Assembly (NCBI GenBank): GCA_027623995.1
Contig: JAQBUF010000034.1
Location: 1-36,071, forward strand
Direction of reading: 5' to 3'
Length of the DNA stretch: 36,071 nucleotides
Source: Nitrospirota bacterium
GTDB lineage: Bacteria; Nitrospirota; Nitrospiria; Nitrospirales; UBA8639
The translations under genes were made by a program, and so were the position numbers. The notes beneath the pieces were generated by a model. The model was not told where the DNA came from and ran no database searches. It saw only the letters and a program-made list of their open reading frames with translations. Shown here piece after piece: positions 31,121 to 36,071 of this stretch. The first letter of the stretch is position 1, and each line of letters opens with the position of its first letter.

Positions 31121-33521
31121 CTCCATCGCCACCCTCACCCTGAACTCCCGGCCTATAGGATTCGATATACGGGCTCTTGGCAAGATATTGCCGCGTCGCC
31201 AGTTTAAGTTTACCCGTCCCATGCCCATGAATAATATGGAGGGACTTCGCCACGGTGAGTGCCGCCTCATCAAGTCGTGAGGCCAAGCCTTCTAACGCCT
31301 CATCAACCGTTTGCCCTCGAAGGTCAATCGTCAATAAACCAGAAATGGTTGGTGACGTGTGATTCTGTTCGTTAAACCCTTTGGGTGTGTTTCTTTTTGA
31401 AGAAGCCGAAGTTGCAGAAGCACCAGACAATGGGCCGTCGACCCCAGGCTTCTTTCCAATGAGCAACTCCACCCCGACGGAAAGTTCAGCCCCTCCCACT
31501 CGGAGGCGGACTCGTTTCTTGCCTTGGGGAGCTTCAAGTAATGTTCCGGTTGTGCCCAAGTTTGAAATTTCAACAAGGGACCCAACCTGTAAGGAATCAA
31601 AAGGAACAGTTTGACTATCATCCTGAGTATTGCGATGAAGTTCGTCTTCAATGGCATGCACACGCGCCTTCGCTTCCTTGGCCTTCACCAACGTCTTATC
31701 CTGCTTGAGCGCATCTACGGTTTGTTGAATTTCGCTTCGGGCCCGAGCAAGTTCTTCCTTGAATTTCTTTTTGACTTTTTTTAATTCCTCTCGCTCTGTC
31801 GTGCGAAGCCGATCCACCCGTTCTTGTGCTTCAGTCGCGGCTTCTTCGGTTTGACGACGAAGGGTCTCCGCCATGTCTAATTCCACTCGAAGCCGATGAT
31901 GCATATGTTGCAAATCAGAAAAAATATGATCGAGCTCGCGATCTTGTTGATGCACCAGTTCCGCAGCATGCTTCAAAATACTGGGCTTCATGCCCAATCG
32001 ACCGGCAATATCCAAGGCCGAAGACCCACCTGGAACCCCCTGAATGAGACGATAGGTAGGGGTCAAAGTCGTCACGTCAAACTCAAGACTGGCATTGAGG
32101 AACCCTGGCGTAGAGAGCGCTAAGGTTTTTAAGGAATTGTAATGAGTGGTCACCACGACTTTAAATCCACGCTCTGAAAAATGCATGAGAAGCGCCTCAG
32201 CCAAGGCCGCACCTTCGGCAGGATCGGTGGAACTAATCACCTCATCGAGCAACACCAAAATTGGACCAGAGGCCTCGGACTGCGACGATTCATCGATAGC
32301 CAACAACTCACTGAGTTTAGTGATATGGGCAGAGAAGCTGGAAAGATCGTTGGTTAAATCCTGGGTATCGCCGATATCCGCATACGTGTCCACAAAGAAA
32401 CCCATTTCGGATCCTTCAGCACAAGGAAGGTGTAGCCCCGCACGAACCATAAGACTATACAGGCCAAGTAATTTGAGATTGACGGTTTTCCCTCCGGTAT
32501 TGGGACCGGAAATCACCAACACATTGTGGTCTTTCTCCAGCACCAGATCATTGGGAATCACCTCATGGCGCGCAAGAATGAGCAATGGATGCCGTGCCTT
32601 CAATAACCGAATATGACCATCTTCCGACAGTGCCACAGGATTGCCCTGTAGACGTTGGCTTAAACGCGCCTTCGCCCCAATGCTGTCAAAAATTGTGAGG
32701 ACCTGAAGGTAGTGCTGAATGGCCTGCGTATGCTCAACTAACATTGAGGTCAGTTCAGCAAGGATTCGGAGAATCTCTCGATCCACCTCAAGATCAGCCA
32801 CTTTGATGCGATTATTCAGCTCAATCAATTCCCGAGGTTCGAGGAAAACCGTTAACCCACTCGACGACACATCGTGAACAATTCCAGAGACCTGATGCTG
32901 CATATCGACCTTGATGGGCAACACATAGCGATTTTCCCGTTGATCAAAATACGGTTCTTGCAACGCATCACGATACGGCAATGAAGTCATCATCGACTCC
33001 AAGCGTTGACGCATTCGAAACTTAAGCCCTTTGGATTCCTTAATCGCGTCATAGAGCACGGAGGACGCATCGTCCAGCACATGACCTTCCGGGCTAATGC
33101 ATTGATCAATTTCAGATTGCAAGAACCTGAGATCTTCAAGATGTTCGATATGGGCAAATAGGTGAGGAGCAAGTTCTTTCTGCGCAGTGAGGCAACGCTG
33201 TGCATGAATAATCAGAGCGATTACATCGGCAACACGCCGCAACTCTTTGGCCTCAAGAGCTGCCCCTTTTTCCACACGAATGAGTGCACTCCGACTATCG
33301 TGAAACGGCAATGCCGGAAACGGAAGAGGACCTTCAGAGAGCGCAATCATTTCAGTGGTTTCATGCAGACGACTTTGCGCCACAGCACAAGTCTCAGCCA
33401 AAGGGAGCGATCGACAGTAATCCGCCCCTAAGGATGAATGCGCTTGAGATGCCAATAGCTCAAGGAGCCTCGGCCATTCTAAGGCTTGCTGTGTCTGGTG
33501 AAATAAACTTTCGCGTGACAT
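31098..33521 (-). CDS. mutS2: MutS2 family endonuclease / ribosome rescue factor
   Basis: 807 residues. The ABC-type ATPase has Walker A GPNTGGKT (339-346), the Walker B VLLDEVISSTDP and a long coiled coil (about 520-640). A C-terminal Smr domain begins near 727 with LTIDLRGQTVDEAL and contains HGHGTGKLK. MutS2 proteins lack the mismatch-recognition domain; Smr is a nuclease, and in some bacteria MutS2 senses collided ribosomes or limits recombination. Which applies here is not visible. A linker rich in Ser and Lys (about 690-725) precedes Smr. Its stop overlaps the queG coding end. Confidence 0.95.
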   Translation of the reverse strand: MSRESLFHQTQQALEWPRLLELLASQAHSSLGADYCRSLPLAETCAVAQSRLHETTEMIALSEGPLPFPALPFHDSRSALIRVEKGAALEAKELRRVADVIALIIHAQRCLTAQKELAPHLFAHIEHLEDLRFLQSEIDQCISPEGHVLDDASSVLYDAIKESKGLKFRMRQRLESMMTSLPYRDALQEPYFDQRENRYVLPIKVDMQHQVSGIVHDVSSSGLTVFLEPRELIELNNRIKVADLEVDREILRILAELTSMLVEHTQAIQHYLQVLTIFDSIGAKARLSQRLQGNPVALSEDGHIRLLKARHPLLILARHEVIPNDLVLEKDHNVLVISGPNTGGKTVNLKLLGLYSLMVRAGLHLPCAEGSEMGFFVDTYADIGDTQDLTNDLSSFSAHITKLSELLAIDESSQSEASGPILVLLDEVISSTDPAEGAALAEALLMHFSERGFKVVVTTHYNSLKTLALSTPGFLNASLEFDVTTLTPTYRLIQGVPGGSSALDIAGRLGMKPSILKHAAELVHQQDRELDHIFSDLQHMHHRLRVELDMAETLRRQTEEAATEAQERVDRLRTTEREELKKVKKKFKEELARARSEIQQTVDALKQDKTLVKAKEAKARVHAIEDELHRNTQDDSQTVPFDSLQVGSLVEISNLGTTGTLLEAPQGKKRVRLRVGGAELSVGVELLIGKKPGVDGPLSGASATSASSKRNTPKGFNEQNHTSPTISGLLTIDLRGQTVDEALEGLASRLDEAALTVAKSLHIIHGHGTGKLKLATRQYLAKSPYIESYRPGVQGEGGDGVTIVELR

Positions 33522-33670
33522 ACGACCAACCTAATTAATGAATGGTTTCAGGTATGTGGCAGCCCTTCGCTGCATGAGGTGGCCAATCCCGAACAGTTAT
33601 TAAGGGCCTGTTGAATATTTCATATTCGGGATGCATAGATGCTCAGATTAGACGAGCAGCATCGGTGCGA

Positions 33671-33868
33671 GGGAATGTTCAAAAAAGTTCATCCAGCAAG
33701 GCCGCAGCCCTTTTGACGCACAGAGCGTACCCCAGTACGTAAGCGCGAACGCCGCGAAGAGCGGCAAGTCTGTGAGCCCGAAGGTCAGACAAAATGGCGA
33801 CGACAAGTCTATGCGAGCCTCTTCGGCAAAGCCAGGGAAGGCTACTGGCGGATTTTTTCAACATTCCC
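33671..33868. mobile_element. MITE-like element of about 198 bp
   Basis: The ends are inverted repeats: GGGAATGTTCAAAAAAG on the left (33671-33687) and, read inward from the right, GGGAATGTTGAAAAAATCC, with a further CCAGCA/CCAGTA match. The centre holds a GTAC-rich segment and a CGCGAAGAGCGGCA-type hairpin. It carries no credible gene; the 63-codon frame inside it follows the repeat. It lies in the 420-nt gap between mutS2 and the sll1863-like gene. I recall similar elements with GTTGAAAAA..CCGCCAG ends in Nitrospira and other environmental genomes. The 149 nt to its left have no feature. Confidence 0.65.
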
Positions 33869-33941
33869 ATTCAAAGAATAGCGAAGTCTGCTTCGAAACG
33901 AAAGGGAAGGGAAAGTTATGCAACAATGAAAGGCAGGGACC

Positions 33942-34421
33942 TTAAAAGAAATTCGACGCGGCTTGCTCCAACGCCACTTTCAAATCCGTGACCGCACGAT
34001 CTAAACCGACTTTGATGTCTTCCCAGGCCGCTTCGCTCGATCGAGTGGCCGTTTCGATTTTTGGAAGAAGTTCGTTTTTTTGTGACTGTAATTGTTCCAA
34101 GCGTACCAGGAGTTCATTTCGAGCCTTTTCCCGAAGTACCTCCCCTTGAGATTTTAACTCGTCAATTTTATGATCAAAATCTTTGAGTTGAGATTGCAGA
34201 TGCCGATAGAATTCTTCCTTTTTCTTTTCACTAGCCTCGCTGGACTCATTCACGACCATTTGCGTATTTTGAGCAATGGCCGGACCCAGACTAGCTTGAC
34301 CAGCGAAAACAACCGGCTGATCCAGGAAAAACAGCAAGACCAGGAACAACACCATCAGTAATGACCTTGATCCATTTATACGCAAATTTTTCTGGTTTAG
34401 CTCATTGTAATTAATTTGCAT
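33942..34421 (-). CDS. sll1863-family stress-response-like exported coiled-coil protein
   Basis: 159 residues from ATG 34421; the frame is open to 34553, but that would overlap the divergent gene's start and gives no better signal. A hydrophobic segment at about 21-40 (LLMVLFLVLLFFLDQPVVFA) acts as signal peptide or anchor. The rest is a long coiled coil: FYRHLQSQLKDFDHKIDELKSQGEVL, ELLVRLEQLQSQKNELLPK, and the end WEDIKVGLDRAVTDLKVALEQA, which matches the sll1863-type pattern (DLxSALDEAxxxF). Those proteins are tied to salt or oxidative stress by expression only. It probably sits in the envelope. It shares a 123-nt spacer with the divergent unknown gene. Confidence 0.7.
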   Translation of the reverse strand: MQINYNELNQKNLRINGSRSLLMVLFLVLLFFLDQPVVFAGQASLGPAIAQNTQMVVNESSEASEKKKEEFYRHLQSQLKDFDHKIDELKSQGEVLREKARNELLVRLEQLQSQKNELLPKIETATRSSEAAWEDIKVGLDRAVTDLKVALEQAASNFF

Positions 34422-34496
34422 GATCTGATCCCATTCTTTTTGCAACCCCGAAGAACTACGCTCTTCAACTCTTCCCCAATTTATCTTTCCTGATAC

Positions 34497-34526
34497 TTGT
34501 CCAGCACCTAAGGCTTTCCTTAGAAT
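34497..34526 (+). promoter_or_regulatory. Possible promoter with overlapping inverted repeat
   Basis: TTGTCC (34497-34502) and TAGAAT (34521-34526) are 18 bp apart, reading toward the gene at 34545. The spacer and start of the -10 box contain CTAAGG-cttt-CCTTAG (34508-34523), a perfect 6-bp inverted repeat that could be an operator. The predicted 5' leader would be only about 10-15 nt. Confidence 0.35.
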
Positions 34527-34544
34527 GCGCGAAAGGAAAAAACT

Positions 34545-35771
34545 ATGACTCAAGATGAAGCCCGAGCCTACTTAAATTACCTCTTAACCCTTAGTCTTCG
34601 CCGCGAAGATGCCTTTGGGCCGCTGTCCCTGACCTTTATTCGCGAACAGGATCTCAATCAGCTGGGCATTCTCCCCGAGGAACACTTTAGTTTGCTTCTG
34701 GCGACCATTCAGGCGTTTGCCGCTGAACCCAAACGCTACACCCAGAAACTCGAGCTTTTGCAAAAAGCGCATCAACTGCTTCCCAACACCAGATATTTTG
34801 ATCCTGAACTGGCCCAACAACTCGACCACGATATTAAGAAAACCAGTGCCGAGTTAGGCATTTATAACGAGGCCATGAAAGGGCCTCGGCACCAACCCCT
34901 TGAGAAGCAATGTCTGATTGTCGAAACCGATATTCCTGAATATTTTTTAGACCTGGCGCAAAAACGAGCGGCCGCCTACTACCAGGCTAAATACCGTTTG
35001 AGCAAAGAAGCCAAAACCGCTCAGCACTTTGGTGGTACCCCCAAAAAATTTGAACCCGACAACGACACCGTGCATAAAGAGTTTCCAGGTGCCTGTGCTC
35101 CGTTCATGACCGTTCGGACAAACACCTTTCATCTCATGCTTCCCTTTGATCTGAAAATCAGCCGAAGCCCCGAAGACCCCCTTGATGCGGGCGTCCGAAT
35201 CTTTTATGCGAAAATGGGCTATTCCTTTCCTCTTCGGTATGAAATGGGAAAGCTTTGCAGCTACCACGACGGCCAAGTCAACGACATTTCCCTAGATGAC
35301 CCAAATCTCCTCTTTGTCTCCATGTCAGCCGTCAAGGACCCTGACTTTCAGCATCAAACCGAACCAACGTCATCTGAGATACCACCAGAATATATCTACC
35401 CTGTCGCTGTACTAGAACATACCGGCAGCTTGGGGCCATTCATTCAGGTGAGTTGTAATTTCAAAATCTGGTTTGACGCCTCGATCGTGTCGATATTGAT
35501 CCAAGGTGCTCCAGATTTACACGAATATGGATTTCAGGGAGGATCAGGACTTATGACCCGATCCTATGCCTCAGATAAGGTCCACACCTATGCAGAGGCC
35601 CAATCCGAGGCATGGCAGGAGGGACTCAGCTTTAACTTTGTGAATCTCCACCTCTCACTGAGCCCTGGGACCGATTCAGCCTTAATCCCCCATAGCACTC
35701 CCATTTTTTCAGTCTATCCTGTCCTCAACCGGCAATGCTTCAAATTTGAAGACCGCCGAAACATCGGCTAG
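34545..35771 (+). CDS. Unrecognised 408-residue cytoplasmic protein
   Basis: I do not recognise a family. There is no signal peptide or membrane segment. Residues 1-130 look helical (LNYLLTLSLRREDAFGPLSLTFIREQDLNQLGI), with alternating hydrophobic positions and a Gln/Lys-rich stretch to about 105. From about 170 the protein seems mainly beta: FHLMLPFDLKISRSPEDPLDAGVRIFYAKMGYSFPLRYEMGKL, then VSCNFKIWFDASIVSILIQGAPDLHEYGFQGGSGLMTRSY and LHLSLSPGTDSALIPHSTPIFSVYP. This could be a two-domain protein with an N-terminal sensor or scaffold. ATG 34545 follows GAAAGGA. It is divergent from the sll1863-like gene and precedes the IS end by about 150 nt. Confidence 0.8.
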   Translation: MTQDEARAYLNYLLTLSLRREDAFGPLSLTFIREQDLNQLGILPEEHFSLLLATIQAFAAEPKRYTQKLELLQKAHQLLPNTRYFDPELAQQLDHDIKKTSAELGIYNEAMKGPRHQPLEKQCLIVETDIPEYFLDLAQKRAAAYYQAKYRLSKEAKTAQHFGGTPKKFEPDNDTVHKEFPGACAPFMTVRTNTFHLMLPFDLKISRSPEDPLDAGVRIFYAKMGYSFPLRYEMGKLCSYHDGQVNDISLDDPNLLFVSMSAVKDPDFQHQTEPTSSEIPPEYIYPVAVLEHTGSLGPFIQVSCNFKIWFDASIVSILIQGAPDLHEYGFQGGSGLMTRSYASDKVHTYAEAQSEAWQEGLSFNFVNLHLSLSPGTDSALIPHSTPIFSVYPVLNRQCFKFEDRRNIG

Positions 35772-35946
35772 GGCTGAAATTGTCTTCCGGTCGCACAATC
35801 CAAAAGTCTCTAGTAAGGTTAATTTTCCATTTAAAGGTACCTAAAGACGGCCGTAGCACTTTGTATCCATGTGGGTTGATCGTTTTCAATAATGGGCATT
35901 TTGGGCCAATATTTTTTTTAAGTGTAGAGCCTGTTGCACAAACCCC

Positions 35947-35976
35947 TTGATACTTAGGTGTTAATTCGTATATACT
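35947..35976 (+). promoter_or_regulatory. Transposase promoter
   Basis: TTGATA (35947-35952) and TATACT (35971-35976) with an 18-bp spacer. An AGGAGGG ribosome site (35991-35997) follows, giving a leader of about 20 nt. Confidence 0.55.
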
Positions 35977-36002
35977 GCTTTCCTCACCAGAGGAGGGTAC
36001 CC

Positions 36003-36071
36003 ATGGGCTACCATTTTCTGCCATATGATCGCGACCAACTGTATTTGCTGCCGCCAGCCCTGCAGGACTGG
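36003..36071 (+). CDS. IS1182 family transposase, N-terminal fragment
   Basis: Only 23 codons are inside the window: ATG 36003, preceded by AGGAGGG. They read MGYHFLPYDRDQLYLLPPAL then QDW, which I recognise as the usual N-terminus of IS1182-group DDE transposases. The catalytic core is off the right edge, so intactness is unknown. Strong ribosome site and nearby promoter suggest an expressible copy. Confidence 0.7.
   Translation, partial: MGYHFLPYDRDQLYLLPPALQDW

Larger units (their letters stand above)
35925..36071 (+). mobile_element. Left end of an IS1182-like insertion sequence (partial)
   Basis: The transposase at the right edge implies an IS. TAGAGCCTGTTGCACAAACC at 35925-35944 resembles an IS terminal repeat, so the boundary is placed there, but the other end is outside the window and no target duplication can be checked. 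Confidence 0.45.

Noticed and set aside
33679-33870. 63-codon minus-strand frame
   Set aside because: It lies wholly within the MITE-like element and follows its repeat ends; likely a by-product of the element.

Overview
The window looks like chromosome from a Nitrospirota bacterium, most likely a Nitrospira-type nitrite oxidiser of moderate G+C. That is an inference from gene content: a periplasmic cytochrome P460/YHS/cupredoxin cluster, a NarK-family nitrate/nitrite porter, an RpoH-GroESL block, and REP-type repeats with a REP-associated transposase. No 16S or diagnostic nxr gene is present, so the assignment is tentative.

Layout. 1-5000: a partial REP transposase at the left edge; a TetR repressor divergent from a tight plus-strand run of exported redox or stress proteins (YHS, cytochrome P460, DUF4383, DUF4142 lipoprotein, cupredoxin), with an 18/20 palindrome between them; then a uracil-DNA glycosylase-like gene and a GNAT gene cut short next to a REP doublet. 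5170-13330 (mostly minus): tRNA-Gly, tyrS, a ComEA-like protein, lpd and gcvH, a lipoprotein with TPR and PgaB-like regions, ndk, a GH13 enzyme and a small molybdopterin-domain protein. 13736-19691: lytic transglycosylase, proA, Crp/Fnr regulator, tRNA-Phe, sugar-nucleotide epimerase, methyltransferase. 19955-25922 (minus): narK, ribBA, ribH, nusB, purB, purS, purQ, closely spaced. 26157-29531: rpoH, groS and groL with a strong terminator. 29657-33521: cysteine-rich exported protein, then queG and mutS2, which converge and overlap by 23 nt. 33522-36071: a MITE-like element, an sll1863-like stress protein divergent from an unrecognised 408-residue protein, and the left end of an IS1182-like element.

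How the genes fit together. Most of the window is housekeeping: translation, purine and riboflavin synthesis, lipoyl/glycine metabolism and chaperones. The accessory part most worth testing is the TetR-linked redox cluster at 237-3619. Every product from 1058 to 3619 has an export signal or membrane segments, and the promoter region carries a TetR-style operator, so it reads as an inducible envelope module for reactive nitrogen or metal/redox stress. Mobile or repetitive DNA sits at both ends and in several gene junctions.
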